A stretch of DNA of 64,000 nucleotides from Tritrichomonas musculus (Eukaryota; Parabasalia; Tritrichomonadida; Tritrichomonadidae). The notes beneath the pieces were generated by a model. It did no database searches and was not told the DNA's origin. It saw only the letters and a list, made by a program, of their open reading frames with translations. The stretch's first letter is position 1. The number at the start of each line of letters is the position of its first letter. The DNA is taken from positions 2,604,001-2,668,000 of the forward strand of contig JAPFFF010000015.1 of the NCBI GenBank assembly GCA_039105265.1, given 5' to 3'. Positions 48,946 to 58,337 of the stretch are shown here, piece after piece. A program made the translations under genes and the position numbers.

Positions 48946-51651
48946 ATGTCAAAAGGTTCCTCATGTGAACTATCCTCTTTAGATTCAGTCAAAAATACTT
49001 CAACAGATAATAGCCAAGTGGTTCCCAAACTCAAAGGGAGTATCATTGAATATAAATATAGAACAAAAGTAATTGCTCAAGTTGTTTATTTCGTTTCGTT
49101 TATTCTTATATCAGTCGCGATCGTTTGTCCCTGGATTTCAATCAGATCTGATGCAATAAAATGTTTTAACAAACTTTTTGATATTGGTATGCCAAATATA
49201 ACCGATTATTTATCAAGATTGATTGGTGGGCAACTTGATAAATATCAAATGATAACAATTTATTTGGCATCTCTTTACAAGCCTCCTTCGCTGATTACAG
49301 TTGATGATAATTCAGTTTTCGAATTAATCAAATTTTCAAAATCTACATATGATTTCTGCGCAATAAAGCCGGTTTTTATTTTTACTAGTAAACCAGGTGA
49401 AATATTCTATCAAGTTTGTTTTTCAAATAATGATTTTAATCTCTATGTTCGGTATATAGAAGGGAATCAAACAATTAATAAAAAATATCCTTCAAAATAT
49501 GATTTTCAGGCATTTAATCATTCTATAGGTGGTTCTATTGTCGATTCCATCCCTGGATTTCAAAATACTCTTCAGTATGAAGAAAAAAAATGGGCAAACA
49601 TAATAATGGAATTGGATGATGGATCAATAGATGTTTTTACTTACTCTTTAGCTGGTGATGGTGTTTCTCTTAAAGTTGGAATTGGTTACGAAATTCACTA
49701 TTTAATGGACACCTTTAAAAGTGGAATACCTAATTCGTATTTTCGATATGCTTTTATGGCAATTGATGGAGGTGTATTATTTGACAGTATTAATGGTCTT
49801 CAATCACCGCACTATGACAAGTTTAAAGATATTCATCATTTTCCAAGATTAAATGAATTAGGAGTTCCATTTTGGACAGCTCTTAGCCAAATTAATTATT
49901 CAAAATTCCAAAATGAGTTTGTTTTTGAAGAGATGTATTATCTAACAAGATATGCTTATGTGCAATCTTTAGAAGAAGTAACATATGCATTCTTGCTTGT
50001 TATAGAAAAAGATCAATTGCTTTCCATTCCGCTTTATAAATCTGCTGTTTTTTTCATAGTTTTGATAGTCTTAATTGCAGCTATTTCATTGTTTGCCAAA
50101 TTTCTCCAAAAAAGAAATATGGAAAGATGTAAAGCTAAATTAAGCTTACGCGATGGATCGCTTTTTCCAGAAAATGATGAAATTGAATCATATTCAACCT
50201 TGCAACATTGTATTACTCAGATTAGAAAATTAGAGCTTATGTTTCCAGAAGAAAACTCATTAAATCATACTCTAGATAAAGTAGTTATTAATTTAACAGA
50301 ATCTCATCCTTCATTAAATCCGAACAAAAAAAATGTTGATAGTTTATTATTTTCAGCTTTAAATACACCTCCAAAGGGATCAAATTTTGCAAATGAAAAT
50401 TGTTTTCATTATTGGAGATCAATGATTAAAAATATATTACAAACAAAAGCGGCAAGAGAATCTAGTTATAATCTAAACCTGAATTCAAATTTGAATTCAA
50501 ACTCAATTTTCAATGATAATTTAGTTGATATTCCAAATCCAAAAGTTAGTGAAAAAAGTATAGCTTTTGATGCTAATGAATGCATTTCTAATCCATCACA
50601 ATATTTGATGAAAACTTTCTTGAAATTGATATTCGATGAAAGTCTTTTATTTCAAATATTTGATCCAGATATACTCCTTCAATTTATTTTTCAGTTTTCT
50701 ACTAATTTATGTTTTGATTGTGTATCTGCATCATTTCAACTTTTGCAGCTTCACTATATCATCACCAAATATTTTTCAACTTGGTTCAATAATAAATTTG
50801 ATTTATTAATTATTTATTTCACTTCAATAATTTATTATACGAATGTGCCAGAAACATATTATGATGATAATCAAAACGAATACGAAGAGGAAGAAGAAAA
50901 TCGAAGTGACACTGATAATAATGAAAACAACAACAATAATAATAATAACAATAATAGTGATAGTAAAAGCGATAATAAAAGTGGTAGTAAAAGTAGCAGT
51001 AAAAATAGTAATAAAAGTCGAAGTCGATCACATCCAAAAAATAAGTCTGAAAAGAAAAGTGATGACGAAGTTGATGGTGAAATTAAATATTCAAATCTGA
51101 TGAAAATGTCGAAATCTTACACTAAAGAGATGAATCTTTTGCTATCAAAAAACAGCCAAAAATTTGATTTTATAATTGAATATTTTACAAAATTTTTTGA
51201 TGGAATTCAAGATAACAACTCGTATATATATTTTTCTTCATCAGTTAAACAAATTTTTCTTTTAATTCAGGACTTTAAAATGTTCCAACTACTTGGTGAA
51301 TTCCGAGTTAGGATTGAATCTCCAGAGTTTTCAATCTTTACTGATATTAATGATAAGTATCTCTTTTTTTCTGCTTTAATCAAATTTTGCCAGTTTGGTG
51401 TTTATTGCCAAGATATGGAAATGATGCAGTTTTTAGTTCAAAATATTAATAATGTCGTGTTTTCACAAGGAGAAAGAGAAAATAGACTTTTATTGGCTGA
51501 ATATCACTTTGAGTCTTCTTCTAAATTGGCAACTTATTGGTTGAACTGTTTTTCTCAATTTGTTCCAATGAAAAAAGAGAAAATGAATTTGATGGAAACA
51601 ATTAATTTTTGGTTAACCGAAAAAAATACCTTGTTTCAAGAAGATTTATAA
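48946..51651 (+). CDS. Two-TM receptor with degenerate phosphodiesterase-like domain
   Basis: A 901-residue membrane protein: cytoplasmic N-tail, TM1 at ~42-64, an extracellular region of ~300 residues (~65-365), and TM2 at ~366-389. The cytoplasmic part contains a helical block that lines up with the class I cyclic-nucleotide PDE at 58338. Examples are FDPDILLQFIFQFS for the helix before HNWRH, FDLLIIYFTSIIYYTNVPE for the CHDANHDG helix, QIFLLIQDFKMFQLLGEF for the LILITDMAKHFDFL helix, and FLVQNINNVVFSQGERENRL for the EEFFRQGDLEK segment. All metal-binding His/Asp positions are replaced, and the glutamine of KSQIGF is missing. An Asn/Ser/Lys-rich insert (~645-700) splits the domain. It is therefore probably a non-catalytic receptor. 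The assignment rests on manual alignment. Confidence 0.6.
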   Translation: MSKGSSCELSSLDSVKNTSTDNSQVVPKLKGSIIEYKYRTKVIAQVVYFVSFILISVAIVCPWISIRSDAIKCFNKLFDIGMPNITDYLSRLIGGQLDKYQMITIYLASLYKPPSLITVDDNSVFELIKFSKSTYDFCAIKPVFIFTSKPGEIFYQVCFSNNDFNLYVRYIEGNQTINKKYPSKYDFQAFNHSIGGSIVDSIPGFQNTLQYEEKKWANIIMELDDGSIDVFTYSLAGDGVSLKVGIGYEIHYLMDTFKSGIPNSYFRYAFMAIDGGVLFDSINGLQSPHYDKFKDIHHFPRLNELGVPFWTALSQINYSKFQNEFVFEEMYYLTRYAYVQSLEEVTYAFLLVIEKDQLLSIPLYKSAVFFIVLIVLIAAISLFAKFLQKRNMERCKAKLSLRDGSLFPENDEIESYSTLQHCITQIRKLELMFPEENSLNHTLDKVVINLTESHPSLNPNKKNVDSLLFSALNTPPKGSNFANENCFHYWRSMIKNILQTKAARESSYNLNLNSNLNSNSIFNDNLVDIPNPKVSEKSIAFDANECISNPSQYLMKTFLKLIFDESLLFQIFDPDILLQFIFQFSTNLCFDCVSASFQLLQLHYIITKYFSTWFNNKFDLLIIYFTSIIYYTNVPETYYDDNQNEYEEEEENRSDTDNNENNNNNNNNNNSDSKSDNKSGSKSSSKNSNKSRSRSHPKNKSEKKSDDEVDGEIKYSNLMKMSKSYTKEMNLLLSKNSQKFDFIIEYFTKFFDGIQDNNSYIYFSSSVKQIFLLIQDFKMFQLLGEFRVRIESPEFSIFTDINDKYLFFSALIKFCQFGVYCQDMEMMQFLVQNINNVVFSQGERENRLLLAEYHFESSSKLATYWLNCFSQFVPMKKEKMNLMETINFWLTEKNTLFQEDL

Positions 51652-52020
51652 TTTTCTTATATTTATATAAGCTTTGTGCATATCTATATTTTTGTTTTAT
51701 TTTATAAATCTTATATATATATAACTGTTTATTACTATTATTATTTTTTTCTCTCTCTGTTTATTTTTCTTTTCTAATACTAAAAATTAATAACTTCATT
51801 AAGAAAGTTTAGTTTTTAAGAAGATCAAAAACTTCATTAATATTATGAAGATTGTATTTTCATTTTTTCTTGGAGTCTCAAATAACTATTTTCGGCATCT
51901 GTACAATAATAATAACTTCATTTAATTTTAATAATAATAGTAATAACTCCTTTTAATTCGATATTCTTGAAAAATTACGTTTATTTGTTGAAAATTTTGA
52001 TAATTTTTGAAAAATTTTAT
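51652..52020. other. Intergenic region
   Basis: AT-rich, with repeated short blocks such as ATAATAATAACTTCATTTAA and ATAATAGTAATAACTCCTTTTAA near 51905-51960. No gene or initiator motif is clear. Confidence 0.45.
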
Positions 52021-53736
52021 ATGTCTTTAGAAAATGTACCTTCATTAGAGCCAGTGCAAATTATAGCACAACTTAAAAAAAATTATCAGGCTATCAAACC
52101 ATCTGATTTAAACAAAGAATGGGAATCATGGGAAAGCTCAAGTCCCAAAAAATTTTCTATAAAACTTCCAGATCTTAAGCTAGGGCATTTTATGTCATAT
52201 TCAAAAGCTTTTTTTAAAGAGACAGAGAAAATCATCAAGCTAAATGCAAATAATATCAGATATGTTGCTCCTCTTTTTAAAGAACATCTCATTCAAATTT
52301 TTGATGACCCCCCAAGATTTAAAGATAGCGATCATTTAATAGATTTGTGCTTAACTATTTTACAATGTCTTTCTATTCTATCAAATACTCCCTCAGCGCC
52401 ATTAAACGAAATAGAAAAATTTTATATAAATGCTCAAGTGTTTATACTTTCTTTTTCTTTAAAATGTGATGCTTATGAGGCTTTAACTGCTAAAGAAGAA
52501 GAATTTATTAATGACTTCGACGCAAAGCAACTAAGTGCATCTCAAAAGCATGTGGTTGATCCAGCAAGTAGTAAAAAAAATACATCATTATATGGATCAC
52601 AAAAATCTAGGCCGATATCTAGGACCTCTATTAATCCTACGTCATTATCAAGCAGACCATCTTCAAAAATCGCAAAAACTTCATCAAAAACGCCACTTGA
52701 ATCAGCACCATCTAAAACGCAAACTTCTGGTTCATCACCAAAAGCGCAAGCTGCCAAATCGGTAACTAATTCATCTAGAACTCAACAATCAACTTCAACA
52801 AAATTTACCTCGACTTCCTTCAAAACTCAAGTAACTTCTAATTTAAGCTCCCGTCCATCTTCGAAATTGCAATCAACACCTTCTAAAACAAGAACAACTA
52901 CTTCTTCAACTTTAAATGCTAATTCAGCAACTAATAATTTTTCAAATACTTCAAAATCAAATTCGTCTGCGCCAGAATCTAAAAGTCTTTCAACTTCTTC
53001 AAAAACATCAAGTTCATCTGCACCAGCATCATCAAATTTGCAAACAGCGCCACCAACTTCTAATTCATCAAACAAAAAAGAAACAACTGTTAAATCATCT
53101 TCAGCATCATCAAAATTGCAAACAACACCATCAACTTCTAATTCATCAAACAAAAAAGAAACAGCTGCTACGTCATCTTCAGCATCATCAAAATCGCAAG
53201 CAGCTCAACCAACTTCTAATTCATCAAACAAAAAAGAAACAACTGTTAAATCAACTTCAGCATCATCTAAATTGCAGCCTGGTTCATCAGCGGCAACTCA
53301 AAAAGCAACTAATCTTTCATCTGCTGTGAAAACTGGGGCAAAACCTCAAATAACAATAAATACAAGCCAAAAATCAAATCCAAGTTCTTCACAGCCATCT
53401 AAGTATAAATTAAATTCAAGCAAAACAAGTCATCCAAGCAGTACGAGTGGTAAAAGCAAAGAACTAACACCTGAAATCGTTAGTTCGCTAATGAGTGATA
53501 AACAATTAATTGTTGATCTGCTGAAGAGCTACCCAACAACCAAAAATAACTGTGATTACATTAGAACCACATTTAAGAAATTTAAAGATCGTTGTAAAAC
53601 TTATATAAAATCTCAGAAATTTGATAATCTTTGTACGGATTTTGAGAATAGAGCATGCATAACCCCTTTTGATAAGCCCCGAGCAACACCTCTCATTGCT
53701 AAATTAGAAGAGATTGCGGAATTAATTCATATTTAA
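52021..53736 (+). CDS. Ser/Thr-rich low-complexity protein
   Basis: A 571-residue protein. I start it at ATG 52021 (MSLENVPSLEP) because the open frame upstream begins only with TTG. A helical N-terminal domain (~1-165) contains LVICLTILQ-like hydrophobic helices and may be a HEAT- or CH-like fold. Residues ~180-475 are Ser/Thr/Lys/Ala-rich with repeated SSKLQ(T/A)xPTSNSSNKKET units, an intrinsically disordered basic tail typical of microtubule- or nucleic-acid-binding linkers. A C-terminal helical domain (~476-571, LTPEIVSSLMSDKQLIVDLL ... CDYIRTTFKKFKDRC) closes the protein. No family is recognised. The opposite-strand frames across the repeats are shadows. Confidence 0.7.
   Translation: MSLENVPSLEPVQIIAQLKKNYQAIKPSDLNKEWESWESSSPKKFSIKLPDLKLGHFMSYSKAFFKETEKIIKLNANNIRYVAPLFKEHLIQIFDDPPRFKDSDHLIDLCLTILQCLSILSNTPSAPLNEIEKFYINAQVFILSFSLKCDAYEALTAKEEEFINDFDAKQLSASQKHVVDPASSKKNTSLYGSQKSRPISRTSINPTSLSSRPSSKIAKTSSKTPLESAPSKTQTSGSSPKAQAAKSVTNSSRTQQSTSTKFTSTSFKTQVTSNLSSRPSSKLQSTPSKTRTTTSSTLNANSATNNFSNTSKSNSSAPESKSLSTSSKTSSSSAPASSNLQTAPPTSNSSNKKETTVKSSSASSKLQTTPSTSNSSNKKETAATSSSASSKSQAAQPTSNSSNKKETTVKSTSASSKLQPGSSAATQKATNLSSAVKTGAKPQITINTSQKSNPSSSQPSKYKLNSSKTSHPSSTSGKSKELTPEIVSSLMSDKQLIVDLLKSYPTTKNNCDYIRTTFKKFKDRCKTYIKSQKFDNLCTDFENRACITPFDKPRATPLIAKLEEIAELIHI
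53010..53285 (+). repeat. 78-bp tandem repeat (about three units)
   Basis: About three imperfect 78-bp units encode SSASSKLQTTPSTSNSSNKK plus ETTVKS, with small substitutions. The array is in frame in the Ser/Thr-rich protein. Confidence 0.85.
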
Positions 53737-53958
53737 TTTGATATTTGTATATAGAAAATAATTGAACATTGTGAATGAAATATATATTGAAATATATTAT
53801 ATTCATTGTTATTATGATAAATTATGTAAAATATTTTATTTAATCTAACAATTTTTTAAATTCAAATCTCTAGTATTTTTATAGATAATATAAGATAGGC
53901 ACAGTTTGAAGTTCAGTATTCGATCGAATCATCATAAAAATAAATCTGTAAAAAATAA

Positions 53959-54954
53959 TTATTTTGGTCTTGCATCTTCTACTGCCTGTTTCATATTGTA
54001 AGCTTTATCTCTAAGTATTTGTAGAGCCTCTTTAACAAGTTGTGGGGCGCTTTTGACGCCAAGACCTTCAACAGTAAATTCATAATGGTTTGGAACAGTC
54101 CCTAATTTAACAAATGAAGATAATTGTTCATTTCTTGTACATTCTCTGCACATTGTGCAATTGCGGATATTCTTTGGAACAACGTCACCATATTCTTCTA
54201 TATCAAAAACATGGCATGGGCAAGTTTCACAAAGAAGAGTTTTATATTCATCTGACAAGCATGGGTCAATTTCTATACGCGGTAGAGATCTGTAATATGC
54301 TGTACAAACGGGAGAAAATTTGGCATGAGTTGAGCCAGTTCCTTTGTATGCTCGAGCGTAAAGATGAACTACTTGCCCTGGAACCAAATGTGTTATTTCA
54401 ATGTCATCATGAAGAACTGATGGAGGTATTGGGAAAAATGATGTCTGTCCTGGAAATGGCATCCAAACGAGATGAGATGACATCACTTTGCATGAAGGTC
54501 CTGTATAAGTTGGTGGCAGTTCATATTCATAATCTGAATCAACTGAACTGTAATCTGGTTCAGGGCCTTCACCTCCAATGACATGAAGACCAAAAAGAAT
54601 AACGTAACTTTTATCATCGTCTGTTTGTGGATTTGGGGTTTCTGGTGGAAATCCAAATAAAGATGAGTCAACGTTTAAGGGAATAAGACCTATTCTATGG
54701 CACATTACTTCATCAGGCATAACACTTGTGTTTTGTTCTATCCCAATGAGATCAAATGCCACAGAAGGAACATCTGCGAGTAAAGTTCGGCGAAGTGCGT
54801 TCGCATGTGAAGGTGGTGCATCAATTAAATCGAATACAACTTTATCTTCTTTAGTAAGTTCCGTTCTTTCATAAGATATGACTTCAACATGAGTATTTGG
54901 AATTTCATCATGGATTTCAGCGTCCTCGTATGGCGTATTATGAAAACTAGACAT
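53959..54954 (-). CDS. RNA polymerase I/III subunit AC40 (RPAC1)
   Basis: A 331-residue alpha-like subunit shared by RNA polymerases I and III, where it pairs with AC19 to nucleate assembly. The start is ATG 54954 (MSSFHNT); the open frame runs nine codons further only through a TTG. The alpha-motif block is clear (SHANALRRTLLADVPSVAFD), followed by VMCHRIGLIPL. The segment THAKFSPVCTAYYRSLPRIEI matches AC40 ('KFSPV.TA.YR.LP') better than RPB3 ('KWSPV'). A Cys-rich stretch (CETCPCHVF ... NCTMCRECTRNE) resembles the small 4-Cys/ferredoxin-like insert in some D subunits. The C-terminal VKEALQILRDKA helix is the expected dimerisation helix. A TCATAT initiator (54962-54967 on the minus strand) lies 11 nt from the ATG. 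Confidence 0.9.
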   Translation of the reverse strand: MSSFHNTPYEDAEIHDEIPNTHVEVISYERTELTKEDKVVFDLIDAPPSHANALRRTLLADVPSVAFDLIGIEQNTSVMPDEVMCHRIGLIPLNVDSSLFGFPPETPNPQTDDDKSYVILFGLHVIGGEGPEPDYSSVDSDYEYELPPTYTGPSCKVMSSHLVWMPFPGQTSFFPIPPSVLHDDIEITHLVPGQVVHLYARAYKGTGSTHAKFSPVCTAYYRSLPRIEIDPCLSDEYKTLLCETCPCHVFDIEEYGDVVPKNIRNCTMCRECTRNEQLSSFVKLGTVPNHYEFTVEGLGVKSAPQLVKEALQILRDKAYNMKQAVEDARPK

Positions 54955-55514
54955 AATGAAGATATGATTTTGGTCGTTCAAAGAGACCGTTTACTTCAAA
55001 ATCTCTTCAAGATATCATAAAGCTAGAAATTTCATCATTATGTTTAAAAAAAAAAAGTCACTTCTTATCAATCAATATCTATCCAAATTTTGCAAAGAAA
55101 AATACAGAATAATAAAAATATCATTTGAAATTTATCATATTCATGATTCAAATCATGTTTCTCACTTAAAATTATGTAATAATGAAAGACTTACAGTTAA
55201 TTTGAAGGTGAAAGTTTATTAAGTTATGCTTATAATGAAATTCAATTGAAAATAGAATTATGCTAATGTTAATTAATATTATTAATCCGTTGTAATAACT
55301 GTTTGGTTGTAAGATATTTTAAACAAATCAAACTTCTAGTATTTGTTTTTTGTATCTGTTCTATCGAAATAAAATGTAGTTAGTCGAAGGTACGATAGGT
55401 ACTTTTTAAGGAAATAAACTATTGAAAAATTATTTTTATTTTTATCAATTTTATATTTTGGTCAAATATTTGTTATTATTTGAATTCAAAAAAATTCATA
55501 GCAAGGATTCAAAA
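54955..55514. promoter_or_regulatory. Divergent intergenic region
   Basis: Separates the minus-strand AC40 gene from the plus-strand surface-protein gene and should carry both promoters. It contains a 60-codon ATG frame at 55040-55222 with no family resemblance, which I do not call. The bases just before ATG 55515 include TTCATAGC, a weak initiator match. Confidence 0.4.
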
Positions 55515-57797
55515 ATGATTTTACTGTTTTTCACATGCTGCCGAAGTGCAGATATTCATTATTTTTCATTCAACAATTCAGAAAAGTATTTGCAGCATGA
55601 TGTGGAACGCAATATCTCAAAGTTAAAAAAGAAATTAAAGCAAAATGATCAAATTTTTTTTATTGATTCGAAAGTTTCCAATAAAAATGCAAATATTTTC
55701 TTGGATATGATTATGAATTACTCTCATCTATCTATAACCTTTATTGGATTTCAAACAAAAGTTATATTAAATAACGCTTCAATCTTAAATTTAAAAGATG
55801 CTAATATAACAATCAAGAACATGACGTTTGTAAATTGTGATTCATCAAATTTTAATATTGTTGATAGTTCTCTCAATTTGATCAATATTTGGTTTATAGG
55901 AAATGGCCATTTGGCCACCAACACTTTATTAAATTTTGTAAATTGTACGTCAGTGATGACTCAAGTTTATTTTAAAAATCACAATAGGCCGCTAATATTT
56001 TCAAATTCATCGATACTTTTTTCCCAATATATATTTTTCAAAAATATTGTATTTAATGCATTGGAAAAATCAGTTATATATTTAATTACTTCTTCTTTTG
56101 AAGGTAGCTACATTAAACTACGTAATTCTAATGTTTCTCATTTAATTTTGCTCGATAACTCCAATGTTTTCATATCTAATTTCAAGAACTTAAATTCTGA
56201 TTTTACATCAATTTTGGTATATTCTATTTTTTCTAATATTTTAATAAGAAATGCGATTTTCGAAAAGTGCAATGGGCCTATTTTAAGTTCAATTGATGAA
56301 TCAACATTTCATATTTCGAATATTCAAGTTTCAGATCATTTTTCGGAATATCCTCTTTTCACAGTTATAAATGCTTCCTTATCAGTTTTTGATAGTCAAT
56401 TTCAAGAATCACAAATAGATTCGATAGCTACAATAAAAGAATGTTCTAATTTTTTTTTCACAAATTCCTCAATTTTTTATTTAATGGCTACGAATCCACT
56501 TTTCGAGATACAGAAAACTAATTCAGCAGAATTCGCACAAATTACGATTTACCGTCTAATAAGTCAATCAGATATTGGCATTATTCATGCCATCAGTTCA
56601 GATTATGAGAAGATTTCTCAAATGCTAATTCAAGGTTTCATTTCGCAAAAATCAAAATCCACCGCATTTATCTTCTCTGATGTATCTTCGATTTATTTAG
56701 ATGACTTTAATTATACTAAAAACGGAGTTCCTTTGATGATTGTTAAGCAAACAAACGTAGTTTTTGCAAATTCTTATATAGGCCAAAATGATTGTATTGA
56801 ATTCAAAGAAAATATTCCCCCATCTTTTATTACACTTTTAACAGAATCTTCTCTCCACTTTATTAACAGCCAATTTATTGGGAACACGGTTTCTAATGGA
56901 TTTTCACTTCTTTCTGTTAATTCATTGATTTTCTTTATGAAAGTAACTTTTTCAAAGAATAATGGGCCTATTCATTTTATTCAATCTGATGTAAAATTAT
57001 CAAAATCTTTATTCAAAAATAATTTGAATAGAGTCATAGAATCTCAGTTTTCAAATATTAACGTGCACAAATGTTTATTTTCATCTGGAAAACAATTACA
57101 AATATTTGTTGGAAATGAATCAAAAATCATTGTTAACACTACGATTGTTAATTCATCTCATTTTATAGAAGCTGATCCTTCAGCCTATTCTGTTACAATA
57201 GGCTCAGGTCGTTTTCTATATTCTTACAAGCGAGCAATGATTATTGATACCAAAAGGACAAAATTATCACTTTTAGACACAAAATTTAACTGTAGTATTG
57301 AATGCGAAAAAATGGATTTCAAAAATGATATAAATTATGAAGATAATTTAATTGATAATGATATTAATAATGATGAAAACCAGTTTAATGATGGTCAAAG
57401 TTCAGTTTTATTGATAAACAAAAAAATTATTAATAAAAATGATGATGAAAATAAATCAGAATTGCCAATTGACGTTAATCAAAATCACAGATCATTAACA
57501 ATGACTTCATCACCATTTTTAGAACCGCTTGATAAAAAGTTGTTTCAAGAAGAAAATAATACTAATTTTGATAAGAAAGTTCCATTAATTACTTCAAGTA
57601 TTCAAACCCAAACTTACAATGAAAACAGTAGTATTATTAATTTGCCAAGTCCACAGGTAGACCTTGGTTATCAATTTTGCCTTGTTATTTTTCCAATTTT
57701 CTTTTTATGCGCAATTTTTATATATCGATTTAAAAGTACGAGATTTCGAAGAGTTTCAAAAAAGATTTTCTCTCCAAAAGGGAGATACCAATTATAA
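55515..57797 (+). CDS. Predicted surface beta-helix protein with C-terminal TM
   Basis: A 760-residue protein starting at ATG 55515 (MILLFFTCCRSADIHYF), a plausible signal peptide; the longer frame starts only with TTG. Residues ~40-600 are built of short beta-strand turns rich in Asn/Ser/Phe, with recurring 'F..N.GPI....S...' units (FEKCNGPILSSI, FSKNNGPIHFIQ, FKNHNRPLIFS). That is the texture of a right-handed parallel beta-helix, similar to polymorphic-membrane-type surface proteins known in Trichomonas. An acidic/Asn-rich stalk (~610-700) leads to one membrane segment at ~721-740 (CLVIFPIFFLCAIFIY) and a short basic tail (RFRRVSKKIFSPKGRYQL). Expected type I membrane protein at the cell surface or in an endomembrane. 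Role in adhesion is only a possibility. Confidence 0.7.
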   Translation: MILLFFTCCRSADIHYFSFNNSEKYLQHDVERNISKLKKKLKQNDQIFFIDSKVSNKNANIFLDMIMNYSHLSITFIGFQTKVILNNASILNLKDANITIKNMTFVNCDSSNFNIVDSSLNLINIWFIGNGHLATNTLLNFVNCTSVMTQVYFKNHNRPLIFSNSSILFSQYIFFKNIVFNALEKSVIYLITSSFEGSYIKLRNSNVSHLILLDNSNVFISNFKNLNSDFTSILVYSIFSNILIRNAIFEKCNGPILSSIDESTFHISNIQVSDHFSEYPLFTVINASLSVFDSQFQESQIDSIATIKECSNFFFTNSSIFYLMATNPLFEIQKTNSAEFAQITIYRLISQSDIGIIHAISSDYEKISQMLIQGFISQKSKSTAFIFSDVSSIYLDDFNYTKNGVPLMIVKQTNVVFANSYIGQNDCIEFKENIPPSFITLLTESSLHFINSQFIGNTVSNGFSLLSVNSLIFFMKVTFSKNNGPIHFIQSDVKLSKSLFKNNLNRVIESQFSNINVHKCLFSSGKQLQIFVGNESKIIVNTTIVNSSHFIEADPSAYSVTIGSGRFLYSYKRAMIIDTKRTKLSLLDTKFNCSIECEKMDFKNDINYEDNLIDNDINNDENQFNDGQSSVLLINKKIINKNDDENKSELPIDVNQNHRSLTMTSSPFLEPLDKKLFQEENNTNFDKKVPLITSSIQTQTYNENSSIINLPSPQVDLGYQFCLVIFPIFFLCAIFIYRFKSTRFRRVSKKIFSPKGRYQL

Positions 57798-58337
57798 GCG
57801 TTTTGTATATTTGTTAATATTTTAATGTGAATAAATGTCTGTAAATTATTCATTTTTTATTTTTGGCACAAACTTTTTTGTTTTTTAATTATATCCTCAT
57901 AGTTGTTAACTTTTTTTTTTTTTTTTGAATGTCATTAAACTAATTAAAAAAATGCTGAACTAATGATATTGTAAAAGCGGCTATTAATTTTGAATAAATA
58001 TGAAAAGTACAAGCATGATAATCTTATAGAAAAGCAAAATATTTTTTCATTCATAAATAATTGGGGAAAAAATATTTGTATGAATGAAATTATATTTGTT
58101 TTTAATATATAGTCTTATATATTTTTAATGAAGATCGTTTTTTAGTTTTTTAAATTAAAAAAAAATGAATATATCTATGTTTTTTGATTAGAGAAAATTG
58201 AATAAAAAACTGCTATTTGGTTTGAATAAATGTATTAAAAAGTTTCACTGAATAAAATTCGTTAATTTTCGTTTTTTCAACCCTATTATTTTTTTCATCT
58301 CCATCTTCTTTTACAAAATCATATTTTAAAAACTATT
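57798..58337. other. AT-rich intergenic region upstream of PDE
   Basis: Poly-T/A-rich gap. The end carries a good initiator match TCATAT (58319-58324), placing the predicted start A 17 nt before the PDE ATG. No other feature is seen. Confidence 0.5.

Noticed and set aside
52827..53153. Minus-strand acidic frame opposite the Ser/Thr-rich protein
   Set aside because: Mirror of a Ser/Lys-rich repeat; no independent evidence.
55040..55222. 60-codon ATG frame between AC40 and the beta-helix gene
   Set aside because: AT-driven composition, no recognisable motif, inside a divergent promoter region; a real small gene cannot be excluded but is not supported.
55422..55514. N-terminal extension of the beta-helix protein from a TTG
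   Set aside because: Nuclear eukaryotic genes start at ATG; ATG 55515 gives a plausible signal peptide. The same reasoning moves the starts at 52021, 40120 and 54954.
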